A stretch of 36,962 bases of DNA, taken from NCBI GenBank assembly GCA_937885075.1, contig CAKZYZ010000045.1, positions 1-36,962 on the forward strand, in the 5' to 3' direction. This document shows positions 10,024-18,468 of this stretch, piece after piece. The notes beneath the pieces were generated by a model that did not search any database, was not told the DNA's origin, and was given only the letters and a program-made list of their open reading frames with translations. The position numbers were made by a program, and so were the translations under genes. This DNA is from an uncultured bacterium. GTDB taxonomy: Bacteria > Auribacterota > Erginobacteria > Erginobacterales > Erginobacteraceae. Positions within the stretch are counted from its first letter, which is position 1, and each line of letters begins with the position of its first letter.

Positions 10024-11130
10024 ATGAAAATCGGTCCTTACAAAATTAAATTCGAAGATCGTCTGAAGTTCACCGCCTTAGACGCGACCCGGATAGCGCT
10101 TTTCTCGGTGATCCTGACCCTGATAGCATTTTCCGCCTTTTTCTGGAAAGAGGGGATCAATCCAATTAAGGGTTACAGTGAGATGTTCACCTATGCCTTT
10201 GCTACTGCCTCGGGAATTGAACTTACCATAAGAAGAATGGCTTTTATGCTTTTTGTTACCCTGGCGTTTATTATCCCCATGCGGGGAGGGATCTGGAACG
10301 TCGGGGCTCCCGGTCAGCTCTATATCGGCATGTTAGCCGCCGTGGGTATCGGCATCTGGGGGAAAGGACTCCCTCCGGGCATTCTTATTCCCTTGATGTT
10401 CCTGGCGGCAATTATCGGCGGGGGCATACTGGGGGCGTTTGTCGGTTATCTGAAAGAAAAGATGAATGTCAACGAAATTGTGGTCGCGCTCATGCTGAAC
10501 TTAATCATGTATTACCTGGTTAAGTATCTGATTGAGGGCCCCTGGATGGATCGGAGCGGAAGACCGGAGAGTACCCAGCTTCCTCACGCGGCGCGTCTCC
10601 CGATGATCTCCGACAGCTTGATCCCCTACACCATATTTCTGGCGATCGCCCTGGGTATTATCTTGTACTTTTTCTTATCCAAAACCAGCTTTGGATATCA
10701 AATACGGCTTATGGGAACCAATCCCAACGCGGCTCGGTATTCCGGAGTCAGCCGGGTCAAGATCGGGGTGGTTACCATGATGATGGGAGGTGCCCTGGCC
10801 GCGATTGCCGGAGTTCATCAGGTCGCCGGGATTGCCGGAGTTTACCGAATCCACCGCTATTTCGCCAAATTCCCCGGCACCTGGGCCTATTATGGAATAG
10901 TCTTCGGACTGATCGCGGTCTTGAACCCCATGGCTGCTATAGTGGTCTGTTTCTTATTCACCGGGATGCAGGTCGGTACCATGGCTCTTCAGGGTCGCCT
11001 GGGAATGGGCTATGGAGCGGACCTGGCTCTAATAGGAATCTTGATGATCTTTCTGGTCGCGGGCCAGTTTTTTTACCGCAGGAAGATTGTTTTTTCTAAA
11101 GAAATAACGACAGCAGACGGAGAAATATAA
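10024..11130 (+). CDS. ABC transporter permease (YufP-like)
   Basis: RRMAFMLFVTLAFIIPMRGGIWNVGAPGQLYIGMLAAVGIGI; IRLMGTNPNAARYSGVSRVK. Confidence 0.92.
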   Translation: MKIGPYKIKFEDRLKFTALDATRIALFSVILTLIAFSAFFWKEGINPIKGYSEMFTYAFATASGIELTIRRMAFMLFVTLAFIIPMRGGIWNVGAPGQLYIGMLAAVGIGIWGKGLPPGILIPLMFLAAIIGGGILGAFVGYLKEKMNVNEIVVALMLNLIMYYLVKYLIEGPWMDRSGRPESTQLPHAARLPMISDSLIPYTIFLAIALGIILYFFLSKTSFGYQIRLMGTNPNAARYSGVSRVKIGVVTMMMGGALAAIAGVHQVAGIAGVYRIHRYFAKFPGTWAYYGIVFGLIAVLNPMAAIVVCFLFTGMQVGTMALQGRLGMGYGADLALIGILMIFLVAGQFFYRRKIVFSKEITTADGEI

Positions 11131-12023
11131 TGGACTGGATATTTGTGGTAGCAGCTATTCAAGCGTCTATGATCTTCCTCTTCGCCGCCATCGGCGAACT
11201 GATCGACCAGCGCTCCGGTATCCTCAATGTCGGACTGGAAGGTCTGATGCTGGTGGGCGCGCTGGGTTCATTTGTGGTGGCCGACGCAACCGGGAACCCC
11301 TGGCTGGGATTTATAGCCGGGATAGCCGCGGGAGGAATTTTCGGACTCCTGCACGGGTTTCTCTCCATTACACTCAAGGCCGATCAGGTGGTGAGCGGCA
11401 TGGGGATCTGGATCTTCGCTTTAGGGCTTACTACCTACATCGGCAACCCCCTCTCCGGTCCCCTGAATGACGCGGGAAAGATGAATGGGATAGCCGGGGG
11501 ACTTACCCCCATGTTTTTCATCGGACTATTAATAGTCTTCGCGGTCTGGTTCATTCTCTTCAAGACCAGACTTGGGCTGGAGATCAGGTCCATTGGAGAA
11601 GACCCCTATGTCGCGGAAGCCTCCGGATTGAATGTCGAGAAGATCCGTTATCTCTGTGTAATAGCCGGGGGGGCGCTGGGAGGATTATCGGGAGCGTATC
11701 TGATCCTGGTCTACAATCCCATCTGGTCACCGAATCCCACCATGGGACGCGGCTGGATTGCCCTGGCCATAGTCTTCTTCTCCATGGGGAAACCGAAAAT
11801 CTTGATTCTGGGAGCCTTTCTCCTGGGATTCCTCTGGCATTTCGCGCTCTCTTCCACCGAGATAATCCCCTGGCTGCCCGCCCTCTCCTACCACTTTTAT
11901 CGGATGATTCCGTTTGCCGCGACCATCATAATACTGATGATTATATCTTCCAAAAGAATCAGCCGGAAATTGGGAGCAGCCCGACCGGCCGCGCTGGGTA
12001 AACCATATATTCATAACGAATAA
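11130..12023 (+). CDS. ABC transporter permease (YufQ-like)
   Basis: IGELIDQRSGILNVGLEGLMLVGALGSF; RSIGEDPYVAEASGLNVEKIRYLCVIAGGALGGLSGAYL; start overlaps the previous stop (ATAATGG). Confidence 0.92.
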   Translation: MDWIFVVAAIQASMIFLFAAIGELIDQRSGILNVGLEGLMLVGALGSFVVADATGNPWLGFIAGIAAGGIFGLLHGFLSITLKADQVVSGMGIWIFALGLTTYIGNPLSGPLNDAGKMNGIAGGLTPMFFIGLLIVFAVWFILFKTRLGLEIRSIGEDPYVAEASGLNVEKIRYLCVIAGGALGGLSGAYLILVYNPIWSPNPTMGRGWIALAIVFFSMGKPKILILGAFLLGFLWHFALSSTEIIPWLPALSYHFYRMIPFAATIIILMIISSKRISRKLGAARPAALGKPYIHNE

Positions 12024-12250
12024 GATTAAACAAACATTATTTAATCCGAAAAGGAGGGCTATGAATGGTAAGACATTTATATCTATCTAATTAAGTAATA
12101 ATCTTATAGAGGAGGGTAATATATGGCGAGACCCTGTTGCAGATAGATCCAGTATATGGGAAATGATATTAATTTTACCAGTACCGTTAGTTTCAGTGGA
12201 TTTCCACTGAATCAGCGGCGCCGGCGCTAATTTATAAAGGAGTTTAGAGC

Positions 12251-13453
12251 ATGAATAAAAAAGGAATCTCAACCTGGTGGATTATATCCATGTTTGCCGC
12301 CGTGGCCATTATAGGTATGGTCGGCAGCGTCCAGGCAACCGATCTGGCGCATAGTCCCCGGCACATTGTCCTGGCCGTAGAACATTTCTCCCCCGTATCG
12401 GGAGCTTCCTGGTGCGGATCGTTCCACGCGGCCTGCCAGTGGCTGGACAAGAAATATCCCTGGCTGGACTATCTTTACCAGGAAAATGTAGGGCCGGACA
12501 GCACCATCGCGGTAGCCAAGGACTTCATTGAGAATAAACATGCCAATATCGTTATCTCCAATGCCGAGTTTATGGCCCTCCCCATTGAAGCAATCTACAA
12601 AAAGTATCCCAATGTTTACTTCATGGGCAACATCGCCAGTGATACCGAGACCAGAGGACAGAACTGGATCCGTTACTTTGGACGGCAGTATCAGTCTCAG
12701 TTCCTGGCCGGTATCGTGGCCGGAGCGATCACCGAAACTAACGCCATCGGACTGGTTGTCTCCTTCCCCGCGGTACAGAATGTGAGAAAGGTCAACGCCT
12801 TTACTTTAGGGGTACAGGCCGTCAATCCCAAAGCCAAGATTTATCTGGGCAGTTACGTAGGCGCCTGGTACGATCCGCCGACCGAGAAAGAGGTCAGTGA
12901 AAAGCTGATTAGTAACTTCAAGGTAGATGTTCTCTCCAATCCCGGTTCTGACTCCTCCGCTCCGGTAACCGTGGCCAAAGAAAAGGGTATCTGGTTCATC
13001 GGCAAGGATGCTGACCTCACCAAGCTGGGCTGGGCGGATGAGGATACCGTCGCTACCTCCTATATCTGGAACTGGCAGGTAATCATAGACCGGGTCCTGA
13101 GCGATTATATGAAGGGAGAAACCCACCCGAGAAATCTATATTTCATCGGAATGGAAGAACCCCTCTACACCCCGGATGGATCGATCCCGGTGGTCGATAT
13201 AGCCAACAACGGAAGATACGGCGTCGACTCAATCAGTCCCAAAGCCAGAAAAAAGATGTCGAAGGACGAGATCGAGCTGATCAGAAGCCGGAGAGAAGAG
13301 ATGCTGAACGGTCAGTGGGATCCGTTTGAGTATTACGAACTGAAAGACGGCAAAACCGGCAAAGTAATGAGTCCCGCCGGCGAGATGCCCTCAGACGTGG
13401 AACTGCTCTCCAAGATGGACTACTACATTCCGGGGGTAGTGCCTCCTAAATAG
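12251..13453 (+). CDS. BMP-family ABC transporter substrate-binding protein
   Basis: Signal-peptide-like N-terminus; YLYQENVGPDSTIAVAKDFIENKHANIVISNAEFMALPIEAIYKKYPNVYFMGNIASDT; SD AAAGGAG upstream. Confidence 0.85.
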   Translation: MNKKGISTWWIISMFAAVAIIGMVGSVQATDLAHSPRHIVLAVEHFSPVSGASWCGSFHAACQWLDKKYPWLDYLYQENVGPDSTIAVAKDFIENKHANIVISNAEFMALPIEAIYKKYPNVYFMGNIASDTETRGQNWIRYFGRQYQSQFLAGIVAGAITETNAIGLVVSFPAVQNVRKVNAFTLGVQAVNPKAKIYLGSYVGAWYDPPTEKEVSEKLISNFKVDVLSNPGSDSSAPVTVAKEKGIWFIGKDADLTKLGWADEDTVATSYIWNWQVIIDRVLSDYMKGETHPRNLYFIGMEEPLYTPDGSIPVVDIANNGRYGVDSISPKARKKMSKDEIELIRSRREEMLNGQWDPFEYYELKDGKTGKVMSPAGEMPSDVELLSKMDYYIPGVVPPK

Positions 13454-13469
13454 TGGTTCTTTAAACAAC

Positions 13470-13621
13470 CGCGGCAAGTTTTCATCGGGACCGGAACGCG
13501 GGAGCGAACCGGACCTGATGAAAACTTATCCGCGATCAGCAACACCGGGAGTGGCAGCTCCCCACGGCAGGGTCCGTTGGAGAGATCTCCGCGACCTGCC
13601 CCGGGGAGTTCCACTCTTTTT
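13470..13621 (+). terminator. Tandem long hairpins, second followed by a T-run (structured 3' region of the BMP gene, terminator-like)
   Basis: Hairpin 1 13470-13534 (cgcgg.aagttttcatc.gggaccgg / ccggacct.gatgaaaactt.ccgcg); hairpin 2 13549-13616 (gagtgg.agctcccc.gcagggtc / gacctgc.ggggagtt.ccactc) then TTTTT. Confidence 0.7.
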
Positions 13622-13872
13622 CGCTTAAAATTCATCCCCGAGCAACTTGCTGCTTCGGAATTTCCCCGAAATACTTCGGGATCCCGGATTGTTTAATTGA
13701 TATTACCGGGACAATGAATCTGCCACAAAGGCACAAAGACACTAAGAAAAACTTAAGAAAGAATAAATAAAGGTTGTTATTGCATCTTTAAATCTTTTCT
13801 TTGTGTCTTAGTGTCTTCGTGGCAAAAAAAGTTGCGGAGCTATGTTCTTGATATATTAAGGAGAACAAATCC

Positions 13873-14448
13873 ATGTTAGAGCGAGACAAAAGAGCAAAAA
13901 AAGTGGCAATAGTGGCGCATTGCCTCCTTAACCAGAACGCGAAAGTAAACGGTTTCGCCTTCTTCCCGGCCATGGTAGGAGAAATTATCGATCTCTTGCG
14001 GGCTCACGACTACGGAATTCTACAGCTCCCCTGCCCGGAGACTATCTACGCCGGAACCCACCGATGGTGGTTCGTCAGAGAACAGTATTTCACCCCGGGG
14101 TTTACTCATCTGGCGAAAAATCTGCTTGGTCCTATTATCGATCAGATAAAGATATACCAGGAGGATGGATTCAAGGTTATCCTGATCGGCCTGGATGGAA
14201 GCCCCTCCTGCGGACTTAGATGGTCGGGAAGTAATCCGGAATGGGGAGGGAGACCGGAGATTCCGGCGGGTGATTATCCGGTGATAGAGGCTAAAGGCGC
14301 GTTTATGTCGACCCTGGTTGATATGATCAAGGAGAATAATCTCTCGATGCCCCCCATGATCGGAGCCGGTTTTGACATGCCTGATTTTTCAGTGGAAGAT
14401 GTAGTAAAGGAACTGGATGAATTTTTAACTGAATGTGATAAGCTATAA
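13873..14448 (+). CDS. TudS/DUF523-related putative desulfidase (second copy)
   Basis: AHCLLNQNAKVNG, QLPCPETIYAG, LDGSPSCGLRWSGSNPEWGGRPE. Confidence 0.75.
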   Translation: MLERDKRAKKVAIVAHCLLNQNAKVNGFAFFPAMVGEIIDLLRAHDYGILQLPCPETIYAGTHRWWFVREQYFTPGFTHLAKNLLGPIIDQIKIYQEDGFKVILIGLDGSPSCGLRWSGSNPEWGGRPEIPAGDYPVIEAKGAFMSTLVDMIKENNLSMPPMIGAGFDMPDFSVEDVVKELDEFLTECDKL

Positions 14449-14957
14449 ATAATGTAGTATCGTTCTTTCGCTACCGCTTCAGAACTTGTAGGATCAGAAT
14501 GCCTCCGGCATTCTTTGGAGTAATTGTGGGATCGCTTCGCCTGTAGAGAAACAAGTCCCGCGTAAAGTTTTCGCCTTCACTTTCCCCTCTCCGGTTACCC
14601 CGGCCGGGACCGGAACGCAGACTTCAAAATCAACCGGCTCTGAATCTGGCGATGAATAGCAGACTGCCACCGGCGGACCGGTCGGGGTAATCCCTTTCGG
14701 GCCAGGACAACGGAAGTTTTCTCCGAATAACACTTCTCCCTTTGAACTTCAGCATCCTACTTTTGCCTGAAAATATAATAAAAATAGAGAAAATATCCTT
14801 AAAAAAATCATTATTCCGGTTGACTATCATAACAGATGATTATAGATTGAGATACCAAGAATCACTGTAACCCTGTTCAAAACAAAATTGGCGCCGGAGG
14901 CGCTGATTTAACATTTAAATCCGCGCTCGAGGCGCGAACTCAACGGGAGGAGTTATC

Positions 14958-16205
14958 ATGATAAATATTGATCAAGCAAATGAACAGGCGCTGAAAAAAC
15001 TGCTGGAAGCGCGCCCGTTCTGGGTTGATATACAGCCGGCGATCGAATGTGTCCCGGGGATGAAGGATAACCTGATCCTTCACGCCGGACCCCCGGTCAC
15101 CTGGGATAGGATGTGCGGTCCCCAGCGCGGCGCCACAATCGGAGCCCTGATCTATGAGGGAAAGGCCAAATCCGTGGAAGAGGCGCAGGAACTGGCCGCT
15201 TCCGGTGATATCGAATATGATCCCTGCCATCACCACGATACCGTAGGCCCGATGGCCGGTATTGTCTGCCCCTCGATGCCGATGATCGTAACCGAGGACG
15301 AGGTTACCGGCAAACGGGCTTACCAGAGCCTCAATGAGGGTATCGGGAAAGTGCTCCGGATGGGAGCTTACGATGATGAGGTGATTGAACGTTTGAAGTG
15401 GATGGAAGATGTGCTGGGACCGGTCTATCAGAAAGCGATCCGGAAAGCCGGTAAGATCGACCTCAAGAATATCATGGCTCAGGCTATCCAGATGGGTGAT
15501 GAACTCCATAACCGGAGCCGGGCGGCCTCTTACATTCTCTTCACCAAGACCGCCCCCTATATCATGGAGACCCTGGATCAGAATAAACTCCCGGAGACCA
15601 TTGAGGCCCTGAAGTTTATGGAGGCCAATATCCACACCTTCTTAGGCTTCGCTATGACAAGCGCCAAGGTCAGCCTTATGGCGGCGGAGAATGTTGAAGG
15701 AAGCACCATGGTCACAGTGATGGCCCGGAACGGTACCGACTGGGGTATTCAGGTCAGCGGTCTTGGCAAAGAGTGGTTCACCTGCGAATCACCGGTTCCG
15801 GATGTACTCCTCTTCCCCGGATTCACCAAGGATGACGTCGGCAGGGATATCGGAGACAGCGCCATCATGGAGACCTACGGTATCGGCGGATCGGCGCTGG
15901 CCGCGTCCCCCGCCATCGTCCTCTTCGTCGGCGGCACTTACGATCTGGCCCTCTCCAAGACCATGGATATGTACGAGATCACCATCGGAGAGAATAATAT
16001 CTACCAGATCCCATCGATGGACTTCCGGGGAACCCCGACCGGGATCGACATCAAGAAGGTAGTGGAGAAGAACCTTCCGCCCTTCATTGATACCGGCGTA
16101 GCCCACAAGGATCCGGGAGTAGGACAGGTCGGAGCGGGCTTATGCGACGCCCCGATGAAGGTATTCACCGACGCGATCAAGGCGTTTGCCAAGAAATACG
16201 CCTGA
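14958..16205 (+). CDS. DUF1116 family protein (AllG/YlbE/YahG-like)
   Basis: RPFWVDIQPAIECVPGMKDNLILHAGPPVTWDRMCGPQRGATIGALIYEG... PCHHHDTVGPMAGIVCPSMP... ELHNRSRAASYILF... MARNGTDWGIQVSGLGKEWF; SD GGGAGGAG. Confidence 0.85.
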   Translation: MINIDQANEQALKKLLEARPFWVDIQPAIECVPGMKDNLILHAGPPVTWDRMCGPQRGATIGALIYEGKAKSVEEAQELAASGDIEYDPCHHHDTVGPMAGIVCPSMPMIVTEDEVTGKRAYQSLNEGIGKVLRMGAYDDEVIERLKWMEDVLGPVYQKAIRKAGKIDLKNIMAQAIQMGDELHNRSRAASYILFTKTAPYIMETLDQNKLPETIEALKFMEANIHTFLGFAMTSAKVSLMAAENVEGSTMVTVMARNGTDWGIQVSGLGKEWFTCESPVPDVLLFPGFTKDDVGRDIGDSAIMETYGIGGSALAASPAIVLFVGGTYDLALSKTMDMYEITIGENNIYQIPSMDFRGTPTGIDIKKVVEKNLPPFIDTGVAHKDPGVGQVGAGLCDAPMKVFTDAIKAFAKKYA

Positions 16206-16399
16206 TTAACCAGTAAACCACGAAGAGCACGAAGTAAATAATGTGTTGGAGTAATGGAGTGGTGGAGTATCGGGAGCCGGGCATCAATGTTCCCCATTAC
16301 TCCAACACTCCATCACTCCAGTTTACCCTACGTATGTTTTAGCCACATTTTAATTCTTCGTACTGCAATAGATTGTTTAACAAAAAAAGGAGGAAAGTA

Positions 16400-18058
16400 A
16401 TGAATATGATTGAATTATTAAGTAAGGCCAAATGGTACGACCTAACCCAGGCGCTGAGCATCTTCACGCCGCCCTGGCCGGGGGAGTTGCCGCTCCAGAT
16501 CCAGTTCTTCAAGAGAGTAACCGGATCGTTCATCGGCGGGGCAGGCGCCAACGGGCAGCTTATCGAGTGGTCTAACAATACCGGAACCCACCTGGTCGGT
16601 CCCACGGCTTTCCATTCCGGCCTCCGGTCGATCGCCGATATTCCATTGGAAGACATCTGCGGAGAGGGAGTGATCGTCGATATCTCCAAGGATGTCTCGG
16701 ACTACAGCCTCTACACCCCGGAGATGATCGAGAGCAAGGTAAAGGTCAAGGAAGGCGACATCCTGATCATCAACACCGGCTATCACAAGTACGGATATGA
16801 CCAGCCGGATGTCAAGAATAAGAAAGCCCAGGGGGGCATAGATAGCAAGGAGTTCAGTTATCTCGTCCGCCATCCGGGACCGGCGCCCGGGTTCTTCGAG
16901 TGGGCGCTGAAGAAGAAGATCAAGGTCATCGGTGTCGACTGTGGCTGCGCCGAGCACCCGATGAACACCAACATCCGCTATATGCACGGACGGGATTTTG
17001 AAAAGGCGGAAAAGAAACTCATCAAGGATTACGGCAAGACCTGGGATGAGATGTTCCCCCAGGATAAATACTACAAGCTGACCCACAGCAAGATGCCGAA
17101 AGCGGGATTGCTGCTGGCCGAGTCGCTCGGTGGAGATATAAAGAAACTGAAGAACCAGCGGGCCTGGATCATGATTCACCCGATTCCTTTCTGCGAGGTT
17201 GAATCGGCCTGGTCCCGGGTGGTCGCGGTGCAGCCGCCGAAGGGGATGACCAATTCTGCCTTCTTCTCCCGGATGAAACGGAACAAGATGTACGATATGT
17301 CGATCCCATTCAGTGTCCAGACTCCGCAGTGGGCCAACTATATCCCGCTGATCGTCCAGTACACCAAACGGGTCGGCGGCCAGTATTTCGGCATGGGACG
17401 CAACAACGCCCAATGTAAGGCCAGTTTCCACCTGAGCTGCCATATGGACGGAGAGAAACATTTCCATATGGGCGGCCGGACAATCGGCGAAACTCCGATG
17501 GATTTCTGGATCGGACAGGGCGCGATCGCCGATATCTCCAGCATGGTCAGCGATACCAGTGTCTATACCCCGGAGATGATCGAGAAGGTGGTTGAGGTAA
17601 AAAAAGGCGACATCCTGATCATCAAGACCGGTTATTACAAATACGGCTGGAAGAGTGAGGAGTCTGACGAGTTCCGTTACATGATCCGTCACCCGGGCCC
17701 GTCGCCGGACTTCGCGGAATGGTGCCTGAAGAAAGAGATCAAGTGGCTGGGCGTGGACTGTGTGGCCATGGAACATCCCATGAACACCATTCAGCGCGAC
17801 TGGCATCCCAAGACCTTCGAGGAAGCCGACCGGAAGTTGAAGGAAGCTTTCGGCAAGGACTGGGATGAGATGTACCCGCTGGACAAGTTCTACCAGGACA
17901 TGCATCTGAACCTCTTCCCGAAGGGGATCATCCATGCCGAGAACCTCGGCAAGGACCTGGGGGAATTGAAGAGCGGCCGCTATTTCCTAGGCTGCTTCAT
18001 CCAGAAGGGGATGGAGCTAGCCTCCTGCTGGGCCCGTTTTGTCGCCTGGAAGAAATAG
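16400..18058 (+). CDS. Tandem-duplicated cyclase family protein (kynurenine formamidase/isatin hydrolase-like metal hydrolase fold)
   Basis: Two homologous halves (KWYDLTQALSIFTPPWP.../KMYDMSIPFSVQTPQWANY...) each with VYTPEMIE..V.VK.GDILII.TGY.KYG and RHPGP.P.F.EW.LKK.IK..GVDC..EHPMNT. Start chosen at 16400 from SD AGGAGG (ORF track starts at 16373). Confidence 0.88.
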   Translation: MNMIELLSKAKWYDLTQALSIFTPPWPGELPLQIQFFKRVTGSFIGGAGANGQLIEWSNNTGTHLVGPTAFHSGLRSIADIPLEDICGEGVIVDISKDVSDYSLYTPEMIESKVKVKEGDILIINTGYHKYGYDQPDVKNKKAQGGIDSKEFSYLVRHPGPAPGFFEWALKKKIKVIGVDCGCAEHPMNTNIRYMHGRDFEKAEKKLIKDYGKTWDEMFPQDKYYKLTHSKMPKAGLLLAESLGGDIKKLKNQRAWIMIHPIPFCEVESAWSRVVAVQPPKGMTNSAFFSRMKRNKMYDMSIPFSVQTPQWANYIPLIVQYTKRVGGQYFGMGRNNAQCKASFHLSCHMDGEKHFHMGGRTIGETPMDFWIGQGAIADISSMVSDTSVYTPEMIEKVVEVKKGDILIIKTGYYKYGWKSEESDEFRYMIRHPGPSPDFAEWCLKKEIKWLGVDCVAMEHPMNTIQRDWHPKTFEEADRKLKEAFGKDWDEMYPLDKFYQDMHLNLFPKGIIHAENLGKDLGELKSGRYFLGCFIQKGMELASCWARFVAWKK

Positions 18059-18061
18059 CAT

Positions 18062-18108
18062 AAAACAATCGCCTCCCCGAGATGAAACGTCGGGGAGGCG
18101 ATTGTTTT
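18062..18108. terminator. Intrinsic terminator hairpin, perfect 18-bp stem
   Basis: aaaacaatcgcctccccg - 11-nt loop - cggggaggcgattgtttt. Confidence 0.85.
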
Positions 18109-18194
18109 AGTTTTGAAATTTTTTAATTCTTTTTGTTTTAGAATTCGCGTAATTCGTAGTTTATTAAAGTGGGCGAGGCGGGGAAAGCGGAATG

Positions 18195-18276
18195 TCCAAT
18201 ATCCAATGACCAATAACCAATGTCCAAATGCGAGGTTGAATTTGGATATTGGAAGTTGGAAATTGGCCATTGGAAA
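18195..18276. repeat. Head-to-head heptamer arrays (TCCAATA-type x5 facing TTGGAAR-type x5)
   Basis: tccaata tccaatg accaata accaatg tccaaat (18195-18229) and ttggata ttggaag ttggaaa ttggcca ttggaaa (18242-18276). Confidence 0.93.
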
Positions 18277-18468
18277 TTCAGCATGGGGCCAAGATTGGGG
18301 GAGCAATTAGTGTAAATTCGTGTCCCCGAAAAATGACTCCGTCATCTCGGGGTAAAAATTAGTGGACTGTGAAGCCGCCGAACCAAGGCGAAACAATCAG
18401 TGAAATCCGTGTAATCCGTGGACAAAAAAGAGGCCGAGGCGGGGGGCATAAAAATTAGGAGGTCAGAA

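Noticed and set aside
14459-14770. Possible riboswitch or ncRNA in the gap before DUF1116
   Set aside because: Some hairpins (gaatgcctccggcattc) and a shared 14-mer with 13486-13499 exist, but no known riboswitch signature could be recognised by eye.
16442-17935. 497-aa minus-strand ORF opposite the cyclase gene
   Set aside because: Antisense shadow of a strongly supported CDS; no recognisable domain and codon periodicity explained by the + strand gene. The same applies to the other long antisense ORFs (e.g. 2778-3563, 4317-5048, 14940-15635, 18664-19269).
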